From Collinsella aerofaciens (GTDB lineage Bacteria > Actinomycetota > Coriobacteriia > Coriobacteriales > Coriobacteriaceae), in assembly GCF_963360655.1 (NCBI RefSeq), contig NZ_OY725717.1, forward strand, positions 558,001 to 622,000: a stretch of DNA of 64,000 nt, in the 5' to 3' direction. The notes below the pieces were generated by a model that was not told where the DNA came from, did not search any database, and saw only the letters and a list, made by a program, of their open reading frames with translations. Positions 18,318-26,557 of this stretch are shown in pieces; the first letter of the stretch is position 1; every line of letters begins with the position of its first letter. Made by a program: the position numbers and the translations under genes.

Positions 18318-18399
18318 TGGGAGCTATAGGATTCGAACCTATGTAGGCAGAGCCAACGGGTTTACAGCCCGTCCCCATTAACCACTCGGGCAAACTCCC
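18318..18399 (-). tRNA. tRNA-Tyr (GTA)
   Basis: Anticodon GTA in loop CTGTAAA, with the long variable arm expected of tRNA-Tyr (82 bases). Acceptor GGGAGTT pairs with AGCTCCC. The genome reads ACCC after the acceptor, so the 3' CCA is not fully encoded here, unlike its neighbours. Confidence 0.95.
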
Positions 18400-18461
18400 A
18401 ATCGTTCAAGTATCCGCAGGTCCTTTGGTCTTTTGGACCGCCGCCCCCGCGAACGAAGAAG

Positions 18462-18491
18462 ATAATACGATGCCACCTTGGGGGCTGTCAA
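18462..18491 (-). promoter_or_regulatory. Promoter of the tRNA-Tyr-Thr-Met-tuf operon
   Basis: On the minus strand, TTGACA (18486-18491) and TATTAT (18462-18467) are 18 bases apart, followed by a GC-rich stretch where stable-RNA discriminators usually lie. Confidence 0.8.
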
Positions 18492-18720
18492 CGAAAACCT
18501 CTAGATACACGGTGCCGGGCGTATCTATATAGCCGTGACCTGCGGTTTTATTGAGTTTGGATATGAAGGACAGTGGTTTTGGATACTGAGGTGACGTTTC
18601 CCAAGGTAACACTTTGCTGTAGTGGAGTACACCTTCAGTATCGAACTTCGATAACAGCCTATTTGCACCTATATATAGGTCGAGATCGGGGCTTCCCAGA
18701 CAGAAGATTGCTCTTCCCAG

Positions 18721-18880
18721 CAAAATCGAGCGTGGATATTCTTCCGTTTGAAATCGAGCGTGGATATTCTCCCACTTTGCCGTGCCATCAAGTCCAAAGT
18801 GGCAGATTATCCACGCTCATTCACTAAGCGGGAGATTTTCCACACTCGTATGTCCGGAAATCCACACTCGGTCACGACAG
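18721..18880. repeat. Clustered GAGCGTGGA-type repeats
   Basis: AAATCGAGCGTGGATATTCT occurs twice in tandem (from 18723 and 18750). Inverted relatives follow: ATTATCCACGCTC (18806), TTTTCCACACTCG (18836) and AATCCACACTCGG (18859). No gene is visible in 18500-19084, which is less GC-rich than its surroundings. Confidence 0.6.
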
Positions 18881-18900
18881 TTAAACCCGGTCCGGCCTTT

Positions 18901-19035
18901 GTCTCGATCTGTAACATTTAGAGAACATTTTTCCCCTATCTGTTACAGATCGAGATGTTTCGCAGAGACCTCAGCTTACGTCTCATTCTGTAACAGCTAG
19001 AACGGTTTCCAGCCTCTTCGTGTTACAGATTGAGA
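18901..19035. repeat. Tandem pair of long palindromes
   Basis: First unit: GTCTCGATCTGTAACA at 18901 and TGTTACAGATCGAGA near 18941. Second: GTCTCATTCTGTAACA at 18980 and TGTTACAGATTGAGAC near 19021. The loops share TAGA and TTTCC-like bases, so the two are duplicated copies of one element. Confidence 0.65.
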
Positions 19036-19085
19036 CAAACCTGAAGCTTGGTTGGCACCACACCCGCTGACTTATAGACATAAAT

Positions 19086-19124
19086 AGAAACGGGCCCTGT
19101 CCCACAAGGGAACAGAGCCCGAAA
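19086..19124 (-). terminator. Terminator of tRNA-Thr (TGT)
   Basis: CGGGCTCTGTTCCC pairs with GGGACAGGGCCCG on the minus strand, followed by TTTCTATTT. Confidence 0.8.
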
Positions 19125-19130
19125 CTCTCA

Positions 19131-19205
19131 TGGAGCCAGTGACAGGAATCGAACCTGCAACCCACTGATTACAAATCAGTTGCGCTACCGTTGCGCCACA
19201 CTGGC
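19131..19205 (-). tRNA. tRNA-Thr (TGT)
   Basis: Anticodon TGT in loop TTTGTAA on stem ACTGA/TCAGT. Acceptor GCCAGTG pairs with CACTGGC; CCA is encoded. It has its own terminator, so it is a separate unit from the tuf tRNA cluster. Confidence 0.95.
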
Positions 19206-19358
19206 ACACTTGGCGCTTTCGCGCGAAGCCTGTTAAGAATAAAGGAATTACGGACGGGGCGCAACAGGCCACACGGCGTTATACAAATATGCAAAATCCA
19301 GCAACAACAGGTACCAGGCCCGTTCATTTCTGTCGGTTCGCCCTCAATCTCAAAACCA

Positions 19359-19419
19359 TTCGTCAGAACGAATAGTTTTAATTACAATTGCTATATATAA
19401 AACTATTCGTTTTGACGAA
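19359..19419 (+). promoter_or_regulatory. Nested palindromic operator of the HTH-HipA gene
   Basis: A 22-base arm at 19359-19380 is repeated inverted at 19398-19419 with one mismatch, around a 17-base spacer containing TATATA. Each arm contains its own dyad, TTCGTnnnnACGAA. The right arm ends 10 bases before the ATG. This is a textbook layout for autorepression by the HTH-bearing product. Confidence 0.75.
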
Positions 19420-19429
19420 GGGTTTCGTG

Positions 19430-20770
19430 ATGCTTACTACCAAGGAAGCCGCCGAGCTGCTCGGCATCACTCCGCGCAGGGTGCAGGAGCTCATAAAAAA
19501 CGGAGCACTTGAGGCCCGCAAGGCTTCTGGTGTATGGCTCATCGACAAAGACAGCGTCGACACGCGACTCCGCTCCGTGACCAAAACGGGGGGACGTCCC
19601 CGCCGCGGCCACGGTAAGAGCGAGATCACGTTCACCCTCATGAATCGCACGCACAAAGTCGCTCAGCTGGTCTACAGCACATCGCGAAAAGACTTTACCC
19701 ACATCGGCGCCGACATCGATTACGCCCACGCCCCTATTGGGGTATTTGGCCCTAATAGCCCCATATCGCTAGACTCCTTCCGCATCTGGTGGCGCGGCCG
19801 CGGTATCCCGCTCGCACGCATTGGGCTAGCCTCCCTGCTTACAGAAGCCGCAGTCGATGTTCCCGATGAACTCGTCCAGCGAAATCTCGGCCTCTCCTTA
19901 TCCGACCAGTATTGGATCAGGCCCCAAGACTCCGGTCTCGCGTGGGAAGATATCAATTTCTTCAATAATGCTTTTGACGACGTCTCACTGTCCATTGCGC
20001 CCTTTGCCCCAGAGGGAAAAGCGGCTGCCGCAAAGCCCGATAACACCTCGGACGGCAATCTTCAAAAGTACTGGACGTGCGAGGGCGAGCGTCGAATTCT
20101 GCATAAGGCAGGAGCGCACCTGAACCAGGAACCTTATAACGAGCTGGTGGCGACCGCGCTCCACCGTCGCATCCTAAACGCCTGCGATTATGTACCTTAC
20201 TCGCTCGAGGGCACGGGCACTTCCGCCCTGAGCATATGCGATGTCTTCTTAACTGATGAAGAGGAATATGTCCCTGCGTTCTATGTAAACCAGCACGCAA
20301 ACGCAGATGAACGACTAACCGACTACGAGCGATACGTAGCAAACTGCGAGGAGCTCGGGGTGCCAGGCGTCAAGGATGCCCTTGACCGCATGATCGTGTG
20401 CGACGACATCATCGCCAACTACGATCGTCATTGGCGTAACTTTGGCCTTGTGCGAAACGTAAACACGCTAGCCTGCAGACCTGCCCCCATCTTCGATTCG
20501 GGCTCATCGCTCTGGTGCAACATATCACTAGAGGAGCTTAGGGCGGGAGAGCACAGTTTTACCAGCGCACAATTTCATTCAAGCCCCGCCAAACAAATGT
20601 TGCTCGTCGAGGACATGGGCTGGTTTGACGGCGACAAACTCGAAGGCTTCGTTGACGAGGCAATCGAGATTCTTTCCAGAAACGACGCGCTCACGGCAAG
20701 GCTGCCATATCTAAAAGAGGCGCTAACGTGGCGCCTCGAAAGAATGATCGACATCGCTGAATGGAGTTAG
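19430..20770 (+). CDS. Fusion of MerR/excisionase-type HTH and HipA-like kinase
   Basis: 446 residues from ATG 19430. Residues 1-45 (LTTKEAAELLGITPRRVQEL, then IKNGALEARKASGVW) form an excisionase-type winged helix. The rest is a HipA/CtkA-like Ser/Thr kinase: ATP-binding region RRILHKAG near 222, QEPYNELVATALHRR near 232, catalytic DDIIANYDRHWRNFG near 325, and metal-binding PIFDSGSS near 354. Normal HipBA systems use two proteins; here DNA binding and kinase are in one chain. No partner gene is adjacent. The palindrome directly upstream suggests self-control. Toxicity is inferred. Confidence 0.75.
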   Translation: MLTTKEAAELLGITPRRVQELIKNGALEARKASGVWLIDKDSVDTRLRSVTKTGGRPRRGHGKSEITFTLMNRTHKVAQLVYSTSRKDFTHIGADIDYAHAPIGVFGPNSPISLDSFRIWWRGRGIPLARIGLASLLTEAAVDVPDELVQRNLGLSLSDQYWIRPQDSGLAWEDINFFNNAFDDVSLSIAPFAPEGKAAAAKPDNTSDGNLQKYWTCEGERRILHKAGAHLNQEPYNELVATALHRRILNACDYVPYSLEGTGTSALSICDVFLTDEEEYVPAFYVNQHANADERLTDYERYVANCEELGVPGVKDALDRMIVCDDIIANYDRHWRNFGLVRNVNTLACRPAPIFDSGSSLWCNISLEELRAGEHSFTSAQFHSSPAKQMLLVEDMGWFDGDKLEGFVDEAIEILSRNDALTARLPYLKEALTWRLERMIDIAEWS

Positions 20771-20797
20771 CGAGACAGCATCGCCCCGCCAACTCCC

Positions 20798-21475
20798 CTA
20801 CCTCCCGCGCAGGGCTTTGAGCTTGGCCAGGGCATCGGGGCTCAGGCGACTGCCCAGAGTCATCTTGATCTGCGGAGCTTCCTCTGCCTCGTGAACGTCG
20901 TTATCGATCTGTTTGATCTCGTCCACCAGCATGCGGCTCGAGATGCGCGTAACGCCCTTGCCCATGACGACGGCCTGGATCGTACCGTCGCTCGATACCA
21001 CGGAGCACGCGCGACCCTCCTCACGTGCCTCGATGCAGAGCTTCTGCACCACGGTATCGGCAGAGACGCCCGTCGGCGAAAACTCGATGCGCACGCCGCG
21101 GGCCGGCAGGTTGGGGCGCTCGCTGGAAATATTGCCCGCGCCGTCGAACACAATCACGGCCTCGTAGCGGCCCTGGGCAAAGGCGGCGACGTCGTTGATG
21201 AGGGCGGTGCGCGCCATATCGTGAACGTCGCTGGAATACGGATCGTCGGAATGGTCGTACACGAGCTTTTCGTAGCGCGGCGTGCAGTGAATCACGTTGT
21301 AGCCGTCGACCACCAGCAGCTCGGGCTTATTGGAGTGCACCGTCGAGACCGGATCGGCGATGGCCTGCGTAAACGCATTGCCGCCCACGCCATAGGTCGC
21401 GGCCGAAACAATCGGCTTGGCCGAGCCCTCGCCAAAGCGCTTGGCCTTAGACTTGGCGCGGTTCTTCTTGGACAT
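20798..21475 (-). CDS. YacP/Rae1-like NYN-domain RNase
   Basis: 225 residues. A basic N-terminal tail precedes a PIN-like NYN domain with LLVVDGYNVIH near residue 55, AVIVFDGAG near 105 and VVSSDGTIQ near 163, which supply the acidic metal site. B. subtilis Rae1/YacP cleaves mRNA in the ribosomal A site. The gene follows rlmB by 3 bases, as in Bacillus. The basic tail may bind RNA. Confidence 0.82.
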   Translation of the reverse strand: MSKKNRAKSKAKRFGEGSAKPIVSAATYGVGGNAFTQAIADPVSTVHSNKPELLVVDGYNVIHCTPRYEKLVYDHSDDPYSSDVHDMARTALINDVAAFAQGRYEAVIVFDGAGNISSERPNLPARGVRIEFSPTGVSADTVVQKLCIEAREEGRACSVVSSDGTIQAVVMGKGVTRISSRMLVDEIKQIDNDVHEAEEAPQIKMTLGSRLSPDALAKLKALRGR

Positions 21476-21478
21476 GCG

Positions 21479-22399
21479 CTACTCCTCTCCCATGAGCTCG
21501 CCGGCATTGCGGCGCAGCCACTCAAAGCACAGCGCGGTGGTCGCCTGGGCAACGTTGAGACTCTCGGTCATGCCACGCTGGGGAAGCTTGGTCAAAAAGT
21601 CGCATTTCTCGAGCACCAGGCGCGAGATGCCGTCGCCCTCGGAGCCCATGACGAGCGCCACGCGGCCCTCGAAGGGAGCATCCCAGCAGCTGCCCTCGGC
21701 GTGCTCGGAAGCACCGCCCACCCAAAAGCCAGCAGCCTTGAGGTCGTCGAGCGCACGGGCGATATTAGGAACCTGCGCGATAGGCAGGTGCATGACGGCG
21801 CCGGCAGAGGTCTTGTAGCTGCCGACGGTCACACCGGCGGCGCGCTTGTTGGCAATGATGACGCCCGCCGCGCCCACGACCTCGGCGGAGCGCACGATGG
21901 CACCAAAGTTGCCGTCGTCGGTCACATGGTCGAGCACGATGACGAGCGCCGGACCGTCGCCCACGCGGTCGAGAATATCGGCGACATCGGCATAGGGGAA
22001 GTTGCCCACCTCGAGCGCAATGCCCTGGTGAGCGCCATGGCTCGATAGCGCATCGAGCTGCGCGCGCGGCACATACTTAATGCTGACGCCCGCGGCGTTG
22101 AGGTCATCGACCAGACGAGACAGGGCGGCATCGCGCTCCCCGCCCTCGGCAATGAGCGCGCACTTGACGGGAAAGCCGGTACGCAGCGCCTCGGCGGCAG
22201 CACGGCGACCTTCGATAAACTCGCCCTTGGGAGCCTGGACAGCATCGCGGTTGCGATCTCGCTGCGGACGCGCAGCTTGGGCTTGGGAGCGCTCGCGCTG
22301 GCCCTTGGGAGCGGCAGCGCGGTCGTTGCGGCGAATCGGACGCGAGCCAGAAGCAGCCTGCTTGCCTCCACGCGGCGCACGCTTGCGATTGTCGGCCAT
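21479..22399 (-). CDS. rlmB: 23S rRNA (guanosine-2'-O) methyltransferase, SpoU/TrmH family
   Basis: Methylates a 23S rRNA ribose (G2251 in E. coli). About 70 Arg/Gln/Ala-rich residues precede the substrate-binding domain (FIEGRRAAAEALR) and the SPOUT domain with DHVTDDGNFGAIVRSAE, VMGSEGDGIS and SLNVAQATTALCFE motifs. 306 residues; the N-terminal extension is longer than in E. coli (243). ATG 22399 lies 8 bases after AGGAGG. Confidence 0.93.
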   Translation of the reverse strand: MADNRKRAPRGGKQAASGSRPIRRNDRAAAPKGQRERSQAQAARPQRDRNRDAVQAPKGEFIEGRRAAAEALRTGFPVKCALIAEGGERDAALSRLVDDLNAAGVSIKYVPRAQLDALSSHGAHQGIALEVGNFPYADVADILDRVGDGPALVIVLDHVTDDGNFGAIVRSAEVVGAAGVIIANKRAAGVTVGSYKTSAGAVMHLPIAQVPNIARALDDLKAAGFWVGGASEHAEGSCWDAPFEGRVALVMGSEGDGISRLVLEKCDFLTKLPQRGMTESLNVAQATTALCFEWLRRNAGELMGEE

Positions 22400-22431
22400 A
22401 AAGTGACCTCCTAAATACAACTATCAAACGA

Positions 22432-22474
22432 AACAAAATAAACGACCGCCCATGAATATAAATTCGGGCGGTCG
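22432..22474 (-). terminator. Terminator between cysS and rlmB
   Basis: CGACCGCCC pairs with GGGCGGTCG and is followed on the minus strand by TTTATTTTGTTT. Confidence 0.8.
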
Positions 22475-22479
22475 GTACG

Positions 22480-22577
22480 GGTTTTCCAAGTGCCCGAGAT
22501 TGCCGTGAAAGAGGAGCGACGCGTACTTGAGTACGCGAGCGACGGTTTGAACGGCAAGGTCGGGTGCTTGGGAAACC
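22480..22577. repeat. 98-base long imperfect hairpin between cysS and rlmB
   Basis: GGTTTTCCAAGTGCCCGA at the left pairs with TCGGGTGCTTGGGAAACC at the right, TTGCCGT with ACGGCAA inside that, and the centre is the perfect dyad GCGTACTTGAGTACGC. It sits just upstream of the terminator on the cysS transcript. Confidence 0.7.
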
Positions 22578-22585
22578 CGCGGGGA

Positions 22586-24052
22586 TTAGAGAGATTTGAT
22601 ACGAGTGCCGGCGGCGGTATCTTCAATCGTCAGGCCCAGGTCCTTGAGCTGATCACGGATGGCGTCGGCCAGATCCCAGTTCTTGGCGGCGCGGGCCTCG
22701 GCGCGGGCCTCGAGAATCTTGGCAGCGGCCTCGTCCACGTCGTCGCCCGTGTAGGCGACCAGGCCGGCGGCAACGCCTAGCAGACCCAGCGGCAGCTCGA
22801 CCTTGGGCTCGGGGAGCTCAACGCCAAGCGTATCGAGCAGCTCGGCCAGCGTGTCGGCGGCGGCAAGCGCGGCGGCCTTGTCGGCAGCGTCGCCCGCCTG
22901 CTCCAGGTACTGGTTGCACTCGGTCACAAAGCCAAAGACGACACCCATGGCACCAGCGGTGTTAAAGTCGTCGTCCATGCACTCCTTAAAGGCGGCACGA
23001 GTCTCAGCGGCCTTGGCGGCAAACGCCTCGGCGGCAGCCGCATCGGCATCGGCCGTCGCATGGTTCGCGGCCCAGCGCAGGTTCTCGACCGTACCGGCGA
23101 TACGCGTGAGCGAGTTCTCGGCACCCTCCAGGCGCTCCCAAGAAAAGTCGAGCGGCGAGCGATAGCTCGTCTGCAGCATCAGCAGGCGCAGGGCAGCAGC
23201 GGAGTGCTGCTCGAGCACCTCGGCCAGCGTAAAGAAGTTACCGAGCGACTTGGACATCTTCTCGCCGTCGACCAGCAGCATGCCCGTGTGCATCCAGGTG
23301 TTGGAGAAACCCTGGTGCCAGGCGCAGGTGGCCTGGGCGCACTCGTTCTCGTGATGCGGGAAGGCAAGGTCGGAGCCACCGCCGTGGATGTCGATCGGGG
23401 TACCCAGGTAGCGGTGCACCATGGCGGCGCACTCGGTGTGCCAACCGGGACGGCCCTCGCCCCAGGGACTCGGCCAGCTGGGCTCGCCAGGCTTGGCGGC
23501 CTTCCACAGGGCAAAGTCGAGCGGATCGTTCTTGTCCTCGTTCTCCTCGATGCGCGCGCCAACCATAAGGTCGTCGATGTTGCGGCCCGAGACCTGACCA
23601 TAGTTGGGATCGCTGCGCACGGCAAAGTACACATCGCCGTTATCGGCGGCGTAAGCGTGGCCCTGCTCGATAAGCGTCTTGATCATGGCGATCATGGGGC
23701 CGATCTCTTTGGTGGCACGAGGACGCACATCCGGATCGAGCACGTTGGCGGCGCGCATGACGCCGATGAACTTGTCGGAGAACTCTGTCGCGACCTCGGC
23801 GGCAGTGCGGCCCTGCTCGTTGGCGCGCTTGATGATCTTGTCATCGACATCGGTGAGGTTCTGGGCAAACGTGACCTCGTAGCCGCTCGCGATGAGCCAG
23901 CGACGAATCACGTCAAAGCTGATGAACGTGCGGGCATTGCCGATGTGAATGTTGTCATAGACCGTGGGGCCGCACACGTACATGCGGACCTTGCCGGACT
24001 CGATGGGCTGGAACTCTTCCTTTTTATGGGTAGCGCTGTTGTAGATACGCAT
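22586..24052 (-). CDS. cysS: Cysteinyl-tRNA synthetase
   Basis: Class I synthetase, 488 residues. HIGH-type motif HIGNARTF near residue 36, KMSKS-type KMSKSLGNF near residue 268, and the zinc ligands CGPT, GWHTECAAM and HHENE are present. The last 90 residues form the anticodon-binding helical region. It lies 3 bases after ispF, in the conserved disA-isp-cysS-rlmB order. Confidence 0.98.
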   Translation of the reverse strand: MRIYNSATHKKEEFQPIESGKVRMYVCGPTVYDNIHIGNARTFISFDVIRRWLIASGYEVTFAQNLTDVDDKIIKRANEQGRTAAEVATEFSDKFIGVMRAANVLDPDVRPRATKEIGPMIAMIKTLIEQGHAYAADNGDVYFAVRSDPNYGQVSGRNIDDLMVGARIEENEDKNDPLDFALWKAAKPGEPSWPSPWGEGRPGWHTECAAMVHRYLGTPIDIHGGGSDLAFPHHENECAQATCAWHQGFSNTWMHTGMLLVDGEKMSKSLGNFFTLAEVLEQHSAAALRLLMLQTSYRSPLDFSWERLEGAENSLTRIAGTVENLRWAANHATADADAAAAEAFAAKAAETRAAFKECMDDDFNTAGAMGVVFGFVTECNQYLEQAGDAADKAAALAAADTLAELLDTLGVELPEPKVELPLGLLGVAAGLVAYTGDDVDEAAAKILEARAEARAAKNWDLADAIRDQLKDLGLTIEDTAAGTRIKSL

Positions 24053-24055
24053 TCG

Positions 24056-24550
24056 TTACTCCTTAACGGTTTTCTGTAGCAGGCAGACGGCCCAGGCGCC
24101 GATTCCCTCGCCCTGGCCTTCCCAACCGAGCCTTTCGGTCGTAGTGGCGGCGACGCCCACGTTTTCGACATCGACGCCCAGGGCATGGGCGAGGTTGGCG
24201 CGCATGGCATCGCGGTGCGGGGTGATCTTGGGTTGCTGACAGGCAATGGTGCAATCGGCATCGACAAACTCAAAGCCCAGCTCGCGCGCATAGTCCATCA
24301 CGCGGGCAAGCAGCACCATCGAATCGGCACCCTCGTAGGCGGGATCGGTGTCGGGGAATAGCTTGCCGATGTCTCCCCCGCGGCAGGCGCCCAGAATGGC
24401 GTCGGCCAAGGCGTGCGCGAGCACATCGGCATCCGAGTGGCCCAGCAGGCCGCGCTCGTAGGGAATGTCGACACCGCCGATGATACATCGACGCCCCTCC
24501 ACCAGACGGTGGACGTCGTAGCCATGGCCAATGCGCAGGTTACTGAACAT
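24056..24550 (-). CDS. ispF: 2-C-methyl-D-erythritol 2,4-cyclodiphosphate synthase
   Basis: Fifth step of the MEP isoprenoid pathway. About 164 residues from ATG 24550, with the zinc-site GHGYDVHRL, GLLGHSDADVLAHALADAIL, and LGWEGQGEGIGAWA near the C terminus. The start overlaps the ispD 3' end by 11 bases and uses a site inside ispD, so the two are coupled. Confidence 0.96.
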   Translation of the reverse strand: MFSNLRIGHGYDVHRLVEGRRCIIGGVDIPYERGLLGHSDADVLAHALADAILGACRGGDIGKLFPDTDPAYEGADSMVLLARVMDYARELGFEFVDADCTIACQQPKITPHRDAMRANLAHALGVDVENVGVAATTTERLGWEGQGEGIGAWAVCLLQKTVKE

Positions 24551-25268
24551 GGGGAAGGTCCTCTCCCTCGGCCATGCGGCCAAGCAGAATCGCGGTTACG
24601 GGACGCAAGTCCTCGGGCACCGTCACCTTAAGGTTATCGCGCGGGCTCTGGACGCAGCGGACGCGCCCACCCATGCGCTCGACCAGCGACGAATCATCGG
24701 TGCCGATAAAGCCCTCGGCAATGGCTACAGCGTGGGCGCGCTTCATAGCATCGACGCTAAAGATCTGCGGCGTCTGCGCGGCCCAATAGAGCTCACGCGG
24801 CGGCGTCTCGACGATATTATCGCCGTCGACGATCTTGAGCGTGTCGATCGCGGGCTGACCGCACACGACACCGTCGAGGGCGCGGTCGCCCACAAGCACG
24901 TCGATCGCGTGGTCGATGGCCTCGGTCGTAATGAGCGGACGAGCACCATCGTGAATGGCAACGTATTCAAAGCCCGCCGGAACCGCATGCACGCCGGCAC
25001 GGGTGGAATCCTGGCGGGTATCGCCGGCATCGGCAAAGCTGATGGGCGTGTCATAGTCAAACGGGTCGATGGCCAGGCGGCGCATCTCGGCACGGCGCTC
25101 GGCAGGACACACCACCACGATGTGGCCGACCTTGTCGCTCCGGTCGAACGCGCGGATGGACCAGCTCATAAGCGGACGGCCCGCCACGTTAACGAGCTGC
25201 TTGCCACCGGGGTTACCAAAGCGCTGGCCGCTGCCGCCGGCAACGACCACGGCGCATACGGGCGCCAT
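24540..25268 (-). CDS. ispD: 2-C-methyl-D-erythritol 4-phosphate cytidylyltransferase
   Basis: Third step of the MEP pathway, making CDP-methylerythritol. 242 residues. Nucleotidyltransferase motif VVAGGSGQRFG near residue 8, HDGARPL near 106 and AAQTPQIF near 164. Its start codon overlaps the disA stop by one base (TAATG). Confidence 0.96.
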   Translation of the reverse strand: MAPVCAVVVAGGSGQRFGNPGGKQLVNVAGRPLMSWSIRAFDRSDKVGHIVVVCPAERRAEMRRLAIDPFDYDTPISFADAGDTRQDSTRAGVHAVPAGFEYVAIHDGARPLITTEAIDHAIDVLVGDRALDGVVCGQPAIDTLKIVDGDNIVETPPRELYWAAQTPQIFSVDAMKRAHAVAIAEGFIGTDDSSLVERMGGRVRCVQSPRDNLKVTVPEDLRPVTAILLGRMAEGEDLPHVQ

Positions 25269-26335
25269 TATGCGTTCCCCTGTTTGGTGCCCTTCATGCG
25301 GTACAGCGAGTCCGCAAGAATGGCAGGGTTGTTGACGCCAAAGTCGCCCAAGCGCTCCGGATCCTCGCTGATGTCGTCCATGAGCTCCTGCAGCGAGCCA
25401 TACTCGTCGACGATCTTCTCGGCCACGCCGTCGCGCACGACGGACACGCGCGAAAGCGTGCGCAGGCCCAGCGGCGTCATGACGGAGTCCTCGTCCAAGT
25501 CGTCATAGCCCAGAACTGCCGCCACGTGCTGCGGGTCGGACAGGTCCTTAGGCGTCATGCGGCTCAGCTCGGCGCGGATCTTTTCGGCGTTGGCCTCGGA
25601 GGAATCGCTCGCGTAGTCGCGAATCATCAGGTCGTACTCGGTATCCATGCTGGAGCCGGCGAGCTGCTCGAGCTGCATCTGCACGAGCTTGCCCTGGTTG
25701 CCCAGCTTGACAATGCAATCCTTAAGCTCGGTCTTTGCCTGCTGCATGATCTCGAAGCTCGAAAAGATGCCGGTGATGTCGGCGAGCGTGACGTAGTCGT
25801 CGAGCTCAAGGGCTGTCAGGCGCAGCAGGGAGCGATCGAGCGACTGACGGGTAGTCTGGAGCGTGGCGACGAGCTGGTTGACCGAGCTCATGATGGTAGT
25901 GACGGGCTGGATCTCGTAACTCTTGCCGTGGACGTACACGTTGACGACGGCGCGACGGGCCGAGACCGAGATCACGATGGCGTCGGTGAGCACCGACATG
26001 CGAGCGGCGGTGCGGTGACGCATGCCCGTCTCGCTCGTGGCGAGCGAGGGATCGGGATTGAGGTGGAAGTTGGCGCGCAGGATCTGGGTGAGGTCGCCGT
26101 CGATGACGATGGCACCGTCCATCTTGGAGAGCTCGAACAGACGGTTCGAGGTGAACGAAATGTTGAGCGGGAAGCCGTCGTTACCGGCAGCGAGCACGTT
26201 TTCGGTGTCGCCGACGCAGATAAGGGCGCCCAGGTGACCGGCGATGATCATGTCGAGGGCGGTGCGGATCGGCTGACCAGGTGCCGTCAGGCGGATGGCC
26301 TGTTCCATACGCTTTTGCAGCTCGTTCTTATCCAA
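25268..26335 (-). CDS. disA: DNA integrity scanning protein, diadenylate cyclase DisA
   Basis: Makes cyclic di-AMP and monitors branched DNA. 355 residues. The DAC domain has MDGAIVIDGD (DGA motif) near residue 72 and GMRHRTAARMS (RHR motif) near 104; a helical spine and C-terminal HhH domain (VAAVLGYDDLDEDSVMTPLG) follow. The start is TTG 26335, with GGGAG 8 bases upstream; the nearby ATG is out of frame. Confidence 0.96.
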   Translation of the reverse strand: MDKNELQKRMEQAIRLTAPGQPIRTALDMIIAGHLGALICVGDTENVLAAGNDGFPLNISFTSNRLFELSKMDGAIVIDGDLTQILRANFHLNPDPSLATSETGMRHRTAARMSVLTDAIVISVSARRAVVNVYVHGKSYEIQPVTTIMSSVNQLVATLQTTRQSLDRSLLRLTALELDDYVTLADITGIFSSFEIMQQAKTELKDCIVKLGNQGKLVQMQLEQLAGSSMDTEYDLMIRDYASDSSEANAEKIRAELSRMTPKDLSDPQHVAAVLGYDDLDEDSVMTPLGLRTLSRVSVVRDGVAEKIVDEYGSLQELMDDISEDPERLGDFGVNNPAILADSLYRMKGTKQGNA

Positions 26336-26504
26336 GGCATCGCTCCCATCGTATACGCTCCATAAACGTCAATAAGTTTCTCACGGTTTGCCCCTGCGGC
26401 GCTTGCGAAATCCGATGCTTACAGAATGAGCGAACACCGCTTAGGTAGCTCATTTGGGACGGGGTTCTTTTGACTGCCCGTGTGGTAGCATCGGGTCTCA
26501 TATA

Positions 26505-26557
26505 AATGAGGGAGTAGTCGCGTAATCGGGCTCGCCCGCAGAGAGGGAGCCAGACTA
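26505..26557 (+). promoter_or_regulatory. Structured mntP leader covering the ribosome-binding site
   Basis: TAGTC (26515-26519) pairs with GACTA (26553-26557, including the A of ATG), and GGCTC (26529-26533) pairs with GAGCC (26547-26551), which overlaps the ribosome-binding GAGAGGGAG. The 5' side reads GAGGGAGTAG, similar to one conserved strand of the yybP-ykoY manganese riboswitch, but the whole structure is too short for that class. Confidence 0.4.

Noticed and set aside
26440-26556. Full yybP-ykoY riboswitch before mntP
   Set aside because: Only the GGGAGTAG strand is similar. The second conserved strand and about 60 bases of structure are missing.
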